From the NCBI GenBank assembly GCA_900471925.1, contig UCGV01000033.1:1-64000 (forward strand): a stretch of DNA of 64,000 bases, read 5' to 3'. Position numbers and translations under genes: made by a program. Origin of the DNA: Hyphomicrobiales bacterium (GTDB lineage: Bacteria; Pseudomonadota; Alphaproteobacteria; Rhizobiales; Rhizobiaceae). Of this stretch, positions 33,522 through 42,548 are shown one piece after another; the stretch's first letter is position 1, and each line of letters begins with the position of its first letter. The notes beneath the pieces were generated by a model that searched no databases, was not told where the DNA came from, and was given only the letters and a program-made list of their open reading frames with translations.

Positions 33522-35476
33522 GGTAGAAGTTCCTCCAGGTCAAGCACAAGCAGGATCGTTCCGTCGCCCAGCAATGTCGTGCCGGAAATCCCGGCAAGAC
33601 CTTCCAGAATGCCCGAAAGCGGGCGCGTCAGCGTGGCAACGCGCTCGGCGATCGCGTCAACGGCCAGTCCGACGTCATCCTGCCCCATGCGCACGATCAG
33701 GACCTTCAGGTTACCCGATGTGACGGGAGTGACCGGGATCTGCAAAAGATCCGAAAGGAACAGCAAGGGCATTGTCCTGTCTCGCAGGACAAAGGCGTGG
33801 CCCGCCCTGACCGACTGGATCCTGTCAGGCGACAGCCTGTGGGTTTCCAGGACATCCTCGATCGGAATGCCGTATCGCTCGTGACCGACCGAGACCACCA
33901 TCAGCTGCGCCATCGACAGGCTCATCGGCAGTCGCAGTACAAAGGTGGTACCGGATCCCGCTACACTCTGCAATTCGATCGTCCCGCCGAGATCCTCGAC
34001 GGATTGCCGCACGGCGTCGAGGCCGACGCCGCGGCCGGAAAGGTCGGAAACGGACGATGCCGTCGAAAAGCCCGGCGCAAAGATGAATTGCAACATCTCC
34101 CTGTCCGAAAGGCTTTCTGCCTGCTGTGCCGAGACGAGCGCGCGGCGGAGCGCGGTTGCCCTTACAAGGCCAGGGTCGATGCCTCGTCCATCGTCGATGA
34201 TGCCGATCTCGACCTGGTCACCCTTCCTGCGCGCTTCCAGGCGCAACTGCCCCCTTGCAGGCTTTGCCGATTGCAATCGATCGGCGGCAAGTTCGATGCC
34301 ATGATCGAGCCCATTGCGAACAAGGTGCAGCAGCGGCTCGAAGAGATTTTCGACGATCTCGCGGTCCGCTTCGACGCCGCCGCCCTCGATCACCAGATCG
34401 ACAGTCTTGCCAAGCCTTGTCGATGTTTCGCGAACGAGCCGTGGAAAGCGTCGGAATGTCTGGTCGAGCGGTATCATGCGCGCCTGCGTGACTGCACCGT
34501 AGAGCGAGGCGACCAGCCGGTCGATCTCGTGGTGGCTGGCGGCAATCTCCCTTGCCAGCACGTCGTTGCCGCCACTTCGAGCCGCATTTGACAGTGGCGC
34601 GAGTGCGTTCTTCGCCATCACCAGTTCTCCAGCAATCTCTATCAGACGGTCGATCCGCGCCGGATCGACCCGCATGGTGGTCGGCTGCCGGTCGCTTTGT
34701 CGCTCGCGCGAAGCGTCTATGGGACCGGAAGCTGGAGCCGATCCCGCAAACGCGTGGAGCTGCACCTGATCCGGGATCAATCGAAACGGTGCCTCGACGT
34801 CGCCCAACGATCCGCCGGCGATCGCTTCGATGATCAGATTGCAGCGAAACGGATCATAATCTTGGCTGGAGCCCGGAGGCTCCCTCAGAAAAAACGACAG
34901 ATGGCGCAGGTTGGGCAGGCGCGTCATGGTCGCGATCGGGTCGTCTCCGTTGAAGAAGCATTCCGGGTGGGGCACGTAGCGAATGGCGACGAACGGCACG
35001 GAGAGGTCGACCTCCGGCATACGCTGGCGCAGCGCCAGGGCCCATTGAGGAACAGCACTCGACACCTCGCTTGCGCCTTGCTCGCTTTCCGGGCCGGTCT
35101 TTTCGCCCTTCAGCAGGACGAGGACGCGATTGGCCTCGGTCGCCTGCGCCGTTGAAAGATGGCCAGTGCGAACGATGTCGTCGATACAGTCGTCCACCCA
35201 GGAGACGACAGCCAGCAGCAGATCAATCATCACGCGATCGATGCCGGTGCCGGCGTCGCGCTCGACAGAGAGAAGATTTTCCGCCTCGTGCAGCACCGCC
35301 TGCATCGGAGCGAGGTCGAACAGGGCGACCGATCCTTTCAGCGTATGAATGGCGCGAAAGGCACCTTCGAGCCGCTTTCGATCGGAGGGATCGGCTTCGA
35401 GCGCGAGCAGGTCTTCGGAGGCCTGCTGGACCAGTTCTTTCGCCTCGACGGAAAACTGTTCTCTCAGTTCATCCAT
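33518..35476 (-). CDS. cheA: Chemotaxis histidine kinase CheA
   Basis: A 652-residue CheA. Hpt domain with His44 (AIHTLKGS), then a ferredoxin-like middle module (AIRYVPHPECFFNGDDP ... EAPFRLIPDQ) in place of a standard P2, dimerisation helices (RIDRLIEIAGELVMAKN), ATPase (HLVRNGLDHGIE, DDGRGID, GRGVGLDAV) and C-terminal CheW-like domain. The stop adjoins the CheR gene and the ATG follows it directly. It phosphorylates the receiver and CheB encoded in the same operon. Confidence 0.96.
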   Translation of the reverse strand: MDELREQFSVEAKELVQQASEDLLALEADPSDRKRLEGAFRAIHTLKGSVALFDLAPMQAVLHEAENLLSVERDAGTGIDRVMIDLLLAVVSWVDDCIDDIVRTGHLSTAQATEANRVLVLLKGEKTGPESEQGASEVSSAVPQWALALRQRMPEVDLSVPFVAIRYVPHPECFFNGDDPIATMTRLPNLRHLSFFLREPPGSSQDYDPFRCNLIIEAIAGGSLGDVEAPFRLIPDQVQLHAFAGSAPASGPIDASRERQSDRQPTTMRVDPARIDRLIEIAGELVMAKNALAPLSNAARSGGNDVLAREIAASHHEIDRLVASLYGAVTQARMIPLDQTFRRFPRLVRETSTRLGKTVDLVIEGGGVEADREIVENLFEPLLHLVRNGLDHGIELAADRLQSAKPARGQLRLEARRKGDQVEIGIIDDGRGIDPGLVRATALRRALVSAQQAESLSDREMLQFIFAPGFSTASSVSDLSGRGVGLDAVRQSVEDLGGTIELQSVAGSGTTFVLRLPMSLSMAQLMVVSVGHERYGIPIEDVLETHRLSPDRIQSVRAGHAFVLRDRTMPLLFLSDLLQIPVTPVTSGNLKVLIVRMGQDDVGLAVDAIAERVATLTRPLSGILEGLAGISGTTLLGDGTILLVLDLEELLP

Positions 35477-36343
35477 TCATGCACCTCCCGCCTCTCGATA
35501 GACGATGGCATCAGGAAAGCGGACAGGTTCGAATGTCTCCGATATGCGCGACATGGATTCCGTGTGGCCAAGGCAGATATAGCCCCCATCATAGAGCAGG
35601 GCGTGAAGGTTGCGGGCGGCGGTCTCGCGTGCCGCGTCGTCGAAATAGATCAAAAGATTGCGGCAGAAGATCACGTCGAAGCGACCAAGGGGCGAGAGGC
35701 TGTTCTGATCGACGATATTGCCCTTTGCAAAATGGACGGATTCTCTGAGATCGGCGATCAGCCGGCGTTGACGATCCTGTTCCGGTTCGAAATAGCGCGC
35801 CAGGATATCGTTCGAAAGCCTTGAGAGCGAGCGTTCGCCGTAAGAGCCGTCGACGGCCTGGCGCAGGATCGCTGTGTCGATGTCGGAACCGACGATCTCG
35901 ATATTATAGGCATCGACCAGGGGCCAGTTTTCAAGCAGCCAGATGGCGATCGAATAGGGCTCTTCGCCGCTCGAACAGGGCATCGACCAGATGCGGATGC
36001 GCTCGCCCGGGGCCTTGAAGCGGACGATATCAGGCAGGATCGAATTGCTGAGGCAGGCAAGCTGGTGCTGCTCGCGATAGAAATAGGTCTCGTTGACGGT
36101 GAAACTGTTGATCAGGAATTCGGACTCACGCAGATCGCTGCGCAGCAGCGAAATGTAGCCCTGCACCGAGCTTGCCTGGCGCTGAGCGATAAGGTCGGTC
36201 ACGCGCCGTTCTATATAGTAACGTTTCGTCTCGCCGAAGACCATTCCACTGCGTTTGTAGATGATCGCGCAGATTTCGGCGAGATCGGCCTCCGACAGAG
36301 GCGGGGTAATCGGAGCCTGTGCGTTGACGGGAGGGATCGCCAT
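35477..36343 (-). CDS. cheR: Chemoreceptor methyltransferase CheR
   Basis: A 288-residue SAM-dependent glutamate methyltransferase: an N-terminal helical domain (YYIERRVTDLIAQRQ), an INSFTVNETYFYRE loop, the SAM motif SMPCSSGEEPYSIA, GSDIDTAILRQA and FCRNLLIYFDDAAR. The methionine-proline in the SAM motif departs from the usual AGCSTGEEPYS. Its ATG overlaps the cheB stop. It should methylate the tandem-tip receptor of this operon. Confidence 0.95.
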   Translation of the reverse strand: MAIPPVNAQAPITPPLSEADLAEICAIIYKRSGMVFGETKRYYIERRVTDLIAQRQASSVQGYISLLRSDLRESEFLINSFTVNETYFYREQHQLACLSNSILPDIVRFKAPGERIRIWSMPCSSGEEPYSIAIWLLENWPLVDAYNIEIVGSDIDTAILRQAVDGSYGERSLSRLSNDILARYFEPEQDRQRRLIADLRESVHFAKGNIVDQNSLSPLGRFDVIFCRNLLIYFDDAARETAARNLHALLYDGGYICLGHTESMSRISETFEPVRFPDAIVYREAGGA

Positions 36344-37422
36344 CAGCCAACACGCTCCAAAAGCCGTAGCCCGATCTCATCAAGGCGTCGGATCTCGCTT
36401 GCTCCGTCACGGCGCACCATTTCGCCCGGCATTCCCCAGACCACCGCCGTCTCCTCGGATTCGGCAATCGTAAAGCCGCCGGCCGAGCGAAGATCGGCCA
36501 TGGCGGCGGCACCGTCATTTCCCATCCCGGTCATCAGGATGCCGACCATATTTGTTGCTTGAACATGGTTCATGGCCGAGCGAACCATGCGATCGACGCT
36601 CGGATGCCAACGATGCGCCGGGTCGCTCGGGGCCGCCATGGCGACGAGGAAGCCGCCCCGCGACGATATGACGATATCCCCGTCACCCCTGGCAACATAG
36701 ACATTGCCCGGCGCAAGCCGCGTCTGGCCAACGACCTCGCTGACGCAAAGGGCGCATATCCCGTCGAGGCGGCGGGCAAGCGGACCGGTGAAAGAGGCCG
36801 GCATGTGCTGGGCAACGACGATGGGCCACGCAAACTCTGCCGGCAGCGAGGCAAGAACAGCGTCGAGGGCCGGAGGTCCGCCCGTCGAGCACCCGATCAG
36901 CACGAGCCCTTGCGCGATGCCTTGCTTGTCCGGCTGCGGCGGTGTCTTGCGGTGGATAGTGCCAGGACGGGGCGGGCTCGACGTTTTGGCAAGACGGAGG
37001 CGCTCTGTAAGCCGCAGGCTTCGCCGGATACGAACCGATGCCGCCATGCGGACCTTCTCGACGAGACGGGGTCTGAGCTCGTCGATACTGAGCGAGATCG
37101 CCCCGCCTGGTTTGGCGATGAAATCGACGGCACCGATCTCCAGTGCTGCCAATGTCTCCTTTGCACCGTCCTCCGTCAGCGACGAGACCATCACCACCGG
37201 ACAGGGATGTTCGAGCATGATGCGGTCGAGGCAGGTCAGACCGTCCATCGACGGCATGTGAATGTCGAGCGTGACGACGTCGGGGTGAAAATGCGCGATG
37301 ATCTCAAGGGCTTCATCGCCATTGCGCGCATATTCGATCGTGAAGTCCGCCTCGGCGTTGAAGATCTGGCCGAGCAGTTTGCGCATGAGCGCGGAATCGT
37401 CGACAATCAGGAGCCGGATCAC
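36343..37422 (-). CDS. cheB: Chemoreceptor methylesterase/deamidase CheB
   Basis: A 359-residue two-domain CheB. Receiver with Asp53 (VTLDIHMPSMDG), a linker, then the esterase with Ser in LIGCSTGGPPAL, His in AQHMPASFTG and Asp in MTGMGNDGAAAM. It is complete, unlike the receiver-less version at 49880. Overlaps the triple-CheW gene by four bases upstream and cheR by one base downstream. Confidence 0.96.
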   Translation of the reverse strand: MIRLLIVDDSALMRKLLGQIFNAEADFTIEYARNGDEALEIIAHFHPDVVTLDIHMPSMDGLTCLDRIMLEHPCPVVMVSSLTEDGAKETLAALEIGAVDFIAKPGGAISLSIDELRPRLVEKVRMAASVRIRRSLRLTERLRLAKTSSPPRPGTIHRKTPPQPDKQGIAQGLVLIGCSTGGPPALDAVLASLPAEFAWPIVVAQHMPASFTGPLARRLDGICALCVSEVVGQTRLAPGNVYVARGDGDIVISSRGGFLVAMAAPSDPAHRWHPSVDRMVRSAMNHVQATNMVGILMTGMGNDGAAAMADLRSAGGFTIAESEETAVVWGMPGEMVRRDGASEIRRLDEIGLRLLERVG

Positions 37423-38843
37423 GGGGCAGCCCGTGAAGGCGTGCCCTTCGTCAGCGCAGCGACGACATCCTGCTCGGCCTTGCTCAACAGCGCCTGCGCA
37501 TCGATGAGCAGGACCATGCGGCCATCGCTCTCGATGCGCGCGATGCGATCGAAGACCGATGTTTCCTCCGAGGAGAAGGCCGGCGCCTCAGACAAGGCGG
37601 CGGCTGCGATCGCTTTGACTTCCGAGACGCCGTCCACCACGAAGCCAGCCTGCAATTTGCCGAGCGTCACGATGATCGCGCGTTTGCGGTCACTATCCCT
37701 GGATTGCCCGGCCGCAAATCGGCTGCCTTGGTCGATCAGCACGACCGCATTGCCTCGCAGATTGATGACGCCGCGCACGAAATCGGGCGCGCCCGGCATG
37801 CGCGTCACCGCGCCCGGCACGCGGATGACCTCATCCACCGCCGCAATCGGCAGGCCGTAGATTTCCTCTCCGAGATGGAAAATCAGAAACTGCTCGACCG
37901 CTTCCTGCTTTGCCGGTGTCGTGTTCATTGGCCCTGCTCCTGCATTCCCGCTGACGGCCTGCGCCACCGCCTGGTGGCCGAAGAGCTTTTTCGGCGACAG
38001 GATCGATATCAGTTTCCCTTGCTGCGAAAGTCGCCCGATCGCCTCGATCTGCGCGTCACCGCGACCCTTCTGAAGCACGGCGGGCACCGGATCGATCGCA
38101 TCTTCGGGCAGCCGGCGGATGGCGTCGATCTCATCGACGACGAGGCCGACGGCGTCACCCTCGTATGCGACGACGATGACATGGGCCATATCTGCACCTG
38201 CCTGGCCGGCATCAAGACCCAAAAGCGAAGCGGTTGAAATGAGCGGCAAGACCGCATCGCGCATTGCCATCAGTCCAACAACGGCCGGTGAGGCGCCCGC
38301 AGACGAAAATGCCTCCGCTTGGACCTTGATGACCTCTCGGACATCTTCGAGTGGCAGGCCGTAGAGTTGGCCGCAAATGCGGAACGACAAAAGCGCAATC
38401 AGCGAAGAACCTGTCTCGGTCGCAACCTCCTCGCGTCGAGACATCTGCTGCCGGGGGGAGGCTTGCCGGGTGTTCCGGAACGCTGCAGCTATGCGTTCGT
38501 CCATTCCTTGCAGGAGTACTGCCGCATCGTCCAACGTCAGGCGAAGCACGTCATCGACGAGCAGTCCGACCGGCCTACCATGGTCATAGACGATGATCTT
38601 GCCGAGGCGAGAGACAGACCTGTCTTCGGCATTGATGAAGGCGCGCATCGATAGTACCGGTATTGGCTGCCCCCGCAGGCCGGCAATGCCGGCAAGAGCT
38701 GGCGGGCCATTCGGAACGCGGGTCAGGATCGCGGCCTTGATGACCTCAAGCACCCTGCCGGCCTCGATCGCGTGGTGCATGTCACCAACCTTAAAGACCA
38801 GGCGTCGCTCATCGATAGCGGCTTTTGAGGCGGGCGCCATCAT
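37419..38843 (-). CDS. Triple-CheW-domain scaffold protein
   Basis: A 474-residue protein with three consecutive CheW folds: about 10-125 (LVFKVGDMHHAIEAGRV, IAGLRGQPIPVL), about 150-290 (LLSFRICGQLYGLPLEDV, LMAMRDAVLPLI) and about 325-465 (FLIFHLGEEIYGLPIAAVDE, VINLRGNAVVLID). The first repeat is the most diverged. ATG pair at 38843/38840, five bases after the receptor stop. Tandem CheW proteins can bridge receptors and CheA into arrays. The third repeat carries the most canonical receptor-binding motif. Confidence 0.93.
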   Translation of the reverse strand: MMAPASKAAIDERRLVFKVGDMHHAIEAGRVLEVIKAAILTRVPNGPPALAGIAGLRGQPIPVLSMRAFINAEDRSVSRLGKIIVYDHGRPVGLLVDDVLRLTLDDAAVLLQGMDERIAAAFRNTRQASPRQQMSRREEVATETGSSLIALLSFRICGQLYGLPLEDVREVIKVQAEAFSSAGASPAVVGLMAMRDAVLPLISTASLLGLDAGQAGADMAHVIVVAYEGDAVGLVVDEIDAIRRLPEDAIDPVPAVLQKGRGDAQIEAIGRLSQQGKLISILSPKKLFGHQAVAQAVSGNAGAGPMNTTPAKQEAVEQFLIFHLGEEIYGLPIAAVDEVIRVPGAVTRMPGAPDFVRGVINLRGNAVVLIDQGSRFAAGQSRDSDRKRAIIVTLGKLQAGFVVDGVSEVKAIAAAALSEAPAFSSEETSVFDRIARIESDGRMVLLIDAQALLSKAEQDVVAALTKGTPSRAAP

Positions 38844-38847
38844 CGGG

Positions 38848-40782
38848 TCATGGTCCCGATATCTGAAGTTCGTCCGCGAGTGATGCGATTTCCTCAACCG
38901 CAGCCGCCAGATCCTCGGCGCCACGTGACTGCTGGCGTGCTGCCGTCGCCGCCTGCTGCGATGCGGCGCTTGCTTCCTGCGCCACAGCGGCAATCTGCTG
39001 CGTGCCGGCCTGAACCTGTTTCGTGGCGACAAGGATGGCCTGCGATGCCTCGAAGATCGAGGCGTTCGCGCCGACCATCAGGGCGACTTCGGTTTCGGCG
39101 GCAATCAGCCTCTCGCCGATCAGCCTGTTTTTGGCGGCTTCGGCCTCCGAGGCGGCGATGATGGTCTCCAACTCGCGCTCCACCCCGGCGATCTGCAGCT
39201 GGATGAGCCGAACGACATCCTTGACGCCATCGATGTTTTCGGCTGCGTCCTGGGCGAGCTTGCGGATGTCGGTGGAGACGATCGCAAAACCGCGGCCCGC
39301 ATCGCCGGCGCGCGCAGCTTCGACCGAACCGCTGACGGCCAGCATGCTGGTCTGGACGGCAACGAGGACGATCCGTTCCACCGTCCGTTCGATATGAAAG
39401 CCGATCTCACCGAGTGAGCGAAGCTCGGCCAGTGCCTCGCGCGTTTCGACGAGCGCGTTGCCGATGCCCGCCGCAATCGCTGCAAGCGAATCCTTGTTCC
39501 TTGAAAGCAGCAGCTTGATCTCTTCGGACCGTTCACCGGCTCTGCCGGCGCTTTCCTTCGTCTGTGCTGCGTTTTTTTCGATCTGCACCATGGCGGCATT
39601 GGCCTGCTGGGTCGCGGCAGCCTGTGCTTCAGAGCCGCGGCTGATCTGGTCGATGGCAATCAGGATCTCGCCCGCCGCGCCGGAGAGTTCCTGCACGGTC
39701 GCCGACAATTCTTCGGCCGCCGAGCTCAGTTCTTCCGATCTCGATGTGCGCGCGTCGCCATCCATCAAGGCATCTGCAAGCCCCGCCAGCGCCTGGGCCG
39801 TTTTCTGGCTCTCTTCGAGCGCAGCGCTTTGCTGTTGAACGGCACGCTGGGCCTCGGACGTGGCGGCAGACTGTTCCTCTGCCGCCGATGCCACCGTCTC
39901 AGCTCCCTTTTGCGCCTCGCGCGTCGCCACTTCCGCCTCGATTGCGGCAATCAGGATCGTCTGGCTGTGTTCCGACAGATTCGCGAGTGACTGGCGGATC
40001 GTGTTCAGCTCGTCGGTAACGATGCGCCCGAGCGCAGTCTGTTCCTGAGCTTTGGCGGCTGCGGAGCGGATCCGCAGGGAAATTCCGCTGACGCCATCGA
40101 CAATCGCCTTAGCCTGCTGGCTCACGTTGCGTGAGCTTCCCTCGGCGATCTCGGCAAGTGCACGCACTTCGTCGGCAACGACAGCAAAGCCGAGGCCGTC
40201 GTCGCCTGCGCGTGCCGCCTCAATCGCGGCATTGAGCGCCAGGAGGCTGGTTCGATCGGAAATATCGGCAACCGCGACCGTCGCGGAGCCAATGGTCTCG
40301 GCCTGGGTCTGAAGCTTGTCGATGATCGCAACAGATGCGATCTGGCGCGCCGCGTTGCCCTCGATGGCGGTGATCGAGGCATCGATCTGCGCCCCGGATT
40401 GCAGAAGCGAGGTCTGAAGCTCCTCGGTGCGCTTGCGCGAGGCCTCGGCCTCGGTGCGGGCATCGGAAAATCGTGAGGACAAATGCGCGGTCGCCGAAAG
40501 CGATTCCTGTGCGGCGCCGGCGGCTTCTTCGGCGCCACTTGCAATCTGCTCAAGCGAGCGGCGCAACTCTTCGGCTGCCGAGGCCGCCTCGCTTATGCCG
40601 GTTGCCAGCTCCTCTGTTGCCGCGCCGATCCGTTCCGCCGCTTTCTGCTGGCGCAGGCGGGAGCGATCCTGGGAGCGACGAGTTGCAGTGGTCTTGCTTT
40701 CGTCCGACGCCACCGAGGGGGGCGCCGGTGTCTTGTTCGAAGCCGGTTTCGTGCCCAGTTGCGTCGTCTTCACCAGTGCCAT
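38848..40782 (-). CDS. Soluble chemoreceptor with two MCP signalling tips
   Basis: A 644-residue all-helical protein with no transmembrane segment or recognised sensor domain. The first 50 residues are polar and basic. Near 180-200 is a canonical hairpin tip (DRTSLLALNAAIEAARAGD, then FAVVADEVRALAE). Near 475-500 is a second, diverged tip (QTSMLAVSGSVEAARAGDAG, FAIVSTDIRKLAQ). Both are flanked by heptad-rich Ala/Glu helices. No CheR pentapeptide at the C-terminus. It is first in the operon and presumably signals from the cytoplasm through the triple-CheW protein to CheA. Confidence 0.93.
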   Translation of the reverse strand: MALVKTTQLGTKPASNKTPAPPSVASDESKTTATRRSQDRSRLRQQKAAERIGAATEELATGISEAASAAEELRRSLEQIASGAEEAAGAAQESLSATAHLSSRFSDARTEAEASRKRTEELQTSLLQSGAQIDASITAIEGNAARQIASVAIIDKLQTQAETIGSATVAVADISDRTSLLALNAAIEAARAGDDGLGFAVVADEVRALAEIAEGSSRNVSQQAKAIVDGVSGISLRIRSAAAKAQEQTALGRIVTDELNTIRQSLANLSEHSQTILIAAIEAEVATREAQKGAETVASAAEEQSAATSEAQRAVQQQSAALEESQKTAQALAGLADALMDGDARTSRSEELSSAAEELSATVQELSGAAGEILIAIDQISRGSEAQAAATQQANAAMVQIEKNAAQTKESAGRAGERSEEIKLLLSRNKDSLAAIAAGIGNALVETREALAELRSLGEIGFHIERTVERIVLVAVQTSMLAVSGSVEAARAGDAGRGFAIVSTDIRKLAQDAAENIDGVKDVVRLIQLQIAGVERELETIIAASEAEAAKNRLIGERLIAAETEVALMVGANASIFEASQAILVATKQVQAGTQQIAAVAQEASAASQQAATAARQQSRGAEDLAAAVEEIASLADELQISGP

Positions 40783-40903
40783 CGAGAGGTCCTTAAAATG
40801 CCTGGGCTGGAGGATGGCTGGTGCATCTTGCCAGGATGCAAGGCGGCCGCGTCATATGACAGATATGGATCAAAGGGCTCCGCAAAGCAATCTTTCCACC
40901 CCG

Positions 40904-41281
40904 TCAAGCAAACACACGTTCCCGGATATGGTTTACGACGTGATCGACATCATAGGGCTTTGAAAAAAAAGCCGTTTCGGGCGGCAGCTCGCTTTTGTCG
41001 ATCTTCAGGTAGCCAGATGTGAGCAGGATCGCAATTTTGGGATGCGATTGGCGTGCCCGCTGCGTGAGGACCAAGCCGTCGATCGAGCCGGGCATGTCGA
41101 TATCCGTAAACAGGGCTTCAATTTCGGGATGGGTCGACAATAGGCTCAGTGCCTCTTCGGCACCCGCCGCTTCATAAACGGCAAATCCCGCATCCTCGAG
41201 GTCCGCAACGAGGCTCAGGCGGATGAGTGCCTCGTCTTCAACGACAAGCACGGAGCGCGGCGCAGCTATCATGATGGGCAT
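40904..41281 (-). CDS. Orphan receiver under an EcfG-type promoter
   Basis: A 125-residue receiver with VLVVEDEALIR, phosphoacceptor in LFTDIDMPGS, LLTSGY and FFSKPYD; no output domain. It resembles the receiver at 28659. It lies 121 bases upstream of the chemoreceptor gene, in the same direction, with its own perfect stress promoter. This pattern suits single-domain regulators that feed into the general stress response. Confidence 0.92.
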   Translation of the reverse strand: MPIMIAAPRSVLVVEDEALIRLSLVADLEDAGFAVYEAAGAEEALSLLSTHPEIEALFTDIDMPGSIDGLVLTQRARQSHPKIAILLTSGYLKIDKSELPPETAFFSKPYDVDHVVNHIRERVFA

Positions 41282-41312
41282 TTCCCGAATGTGACGAAAT
41301 GTGAGCCGTTAT

Positions 41313-41338
41313 AAACGCCGTTTCGGCCAAACGGTTCC
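41313..41338 (-). promoter_or_regulatory. EcfG-type stress promoter of the orphan receiver
   Basis: On the minus strand GGAAC, exactly 16 bases, CGTTT, ending 32 bases before the ATG at 41281. Confidence 0.7.
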
Positions 41339-41440
41339 GTCGGCTGCGGTTGAATGCGCAAGACCGTTTCCGCTCGGCGCTTCGCAGGCATGCCGGGCGA
41401 GCGCGCGGAACCTATTGTCCTCGCGTCCCTTTCTCCCGTC

Positions 41441-42430
41441 ATGAACAGATGTTTGTCCGTCACGACGGTTTTCATTGTTTCCGTCTTCGCCACGCCGGCA
41501 CTTGCCGAACCGTTAGCTGCGGCCGTCAACGGCGCGTCTTTATCCAGCCTCATGAATGTGCCTTTGACCGCGCCCGCAAAAGACGCGCACCCTGCCGCCG
41601 ATCCCGCCATCGTGCGGCTGCAGGTCCTGCTTGATCGGGCGGGGGCATCACCTGGCGTGATCGACGGAATCGACGGAGACAACGTCAGAAAGGCTCTGGC
41701 CGGCTTTGAGACCATGAGCGGGCTCGTCTCGGACGGAAGGCTCGATGCGGCGACCATCGGGCAGCTCGAAGCCGGCGGACCGATCGTGGCCAGCTACACG
41801 GTGAGCGGCGAAGACGCCGGCGATCTCGTCGATCACATTCCTGACGATTACGGCGAGAAGGCACGCATGGCCAGCATGGGATACACCAGCGTTGCCGAAA
41901 AGCTTGCCGAGCGATTTCATATGGATATCGATCTGTTGAAGGCTCTCAATCCCACGGCAGCGTTCACGCCCGGCACGACGCTGCAGGTGGTGATGCCCGG
42001 CGCTTTTCGCGAAGCCAGGGTCGATCACATCAAGGCCGACAAGAAGAGAGGACAGGTTTTTGCCTATGCCAGGGACGGTGCGCTCCTTGCCGTTTATCCG
42101 GCGACCGTCGGCAGTGACGACAATCCCTCACCAAAGGGCGTCCATGAGGTCAAGGGTGTCGCGAGAATGCCGGTCTACCGCTATGACCCTGCAATCAACT
42201 TCAAGCAGGGGAGGAACAACAAGGTCCTTACCATACCGAAAGGCCCGAATGGTCCGGTTGGCAGCATCTGGATCGATCTCACCGAGCCAACCTATGGGAT
42301 CCACGGCACGCCCGATCCCGAGCTCATCGGCAAGGTCGGGTCGCATGGCTGCGTCAGACTGACGAACTGGGACGCCGAGGAGCTGGCCGGCATGGTCAAG
42401 CCGGGCGTGGTGGTCACATTTGTCGACTGA
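41441..42430 (+). CDS. L,D-transpeptidase (YkuD/ErfK family)
   Basis: A 329-residue secreted cell-wall enzyme that cross-links peptidoglycan stems or attaches proteins to them. Residues 1-22 are a signal peptide (cleavage after TPALA). About 50-115 is a peptidoglycan-binding domain (LLDRAGASPGVIDGIDGDNV). About 145-195 is LysM-like (VAEKLAERFHMDIDLLKALN). The YkuD catalytic domain ends with SHGCVRLTN, giving the nucleophilic cysteine. The start at 41441 gives a clean signal peptide; an ATG at 41354 would hide it. Confidence 0.93.
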   Translation: MNRCLSVTTVFIVSVFATPALAEPLAAAVNGASLSSLMNVPLTAPAKDAHPAADPAIVRLQVLLDRAGASPGVIDGIDGDNVRKALAGFETMSGLVSDGRLDAATIGQLEAGGPIVASYTVSGEDAGDLVDHIPDDYGEKARMASMGYTSVAEKLAERFHMDIDLLKALNPTAAFTPGTTLQVVMPGAFREARVDHIKADKKRGQVFAYARDGALLAVYPATVGSDDNPSPKGVHEVKGVARMPVYRYDPAINFKQGRNNKVLTIPKGPNGPVGSIWIDLTEPTYGIHGTPDPELIGKVGSHGCVRLTNWDAEELAGMVKPGVVVTFVD

Positions 42431-42548
42431 GACCGCGATCCGCCGCTCCGGCGTCAGAAAGTCCGACTGTGTGCGTTTACAGGCAGACTGAGGCCCCTAT
42501 GTTAGCCGTGCGACGAGGCTGGTATCCCTGGCTGGAGGAACTCTTGAC

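Noticed and set aside
36559..37860. A 433-codon plus-strand frame
   Set aside because: It is antisense to cheB and the triple-CheW gene and is rich in arginine and aspartate, as expected for a shadow frame.
41407..41432. GGAAC ahead of the L,D-transpeptidase
   Set aside because: The bases at the -10 position read CCTTT, and the distance to the start is too short for a normal leader.
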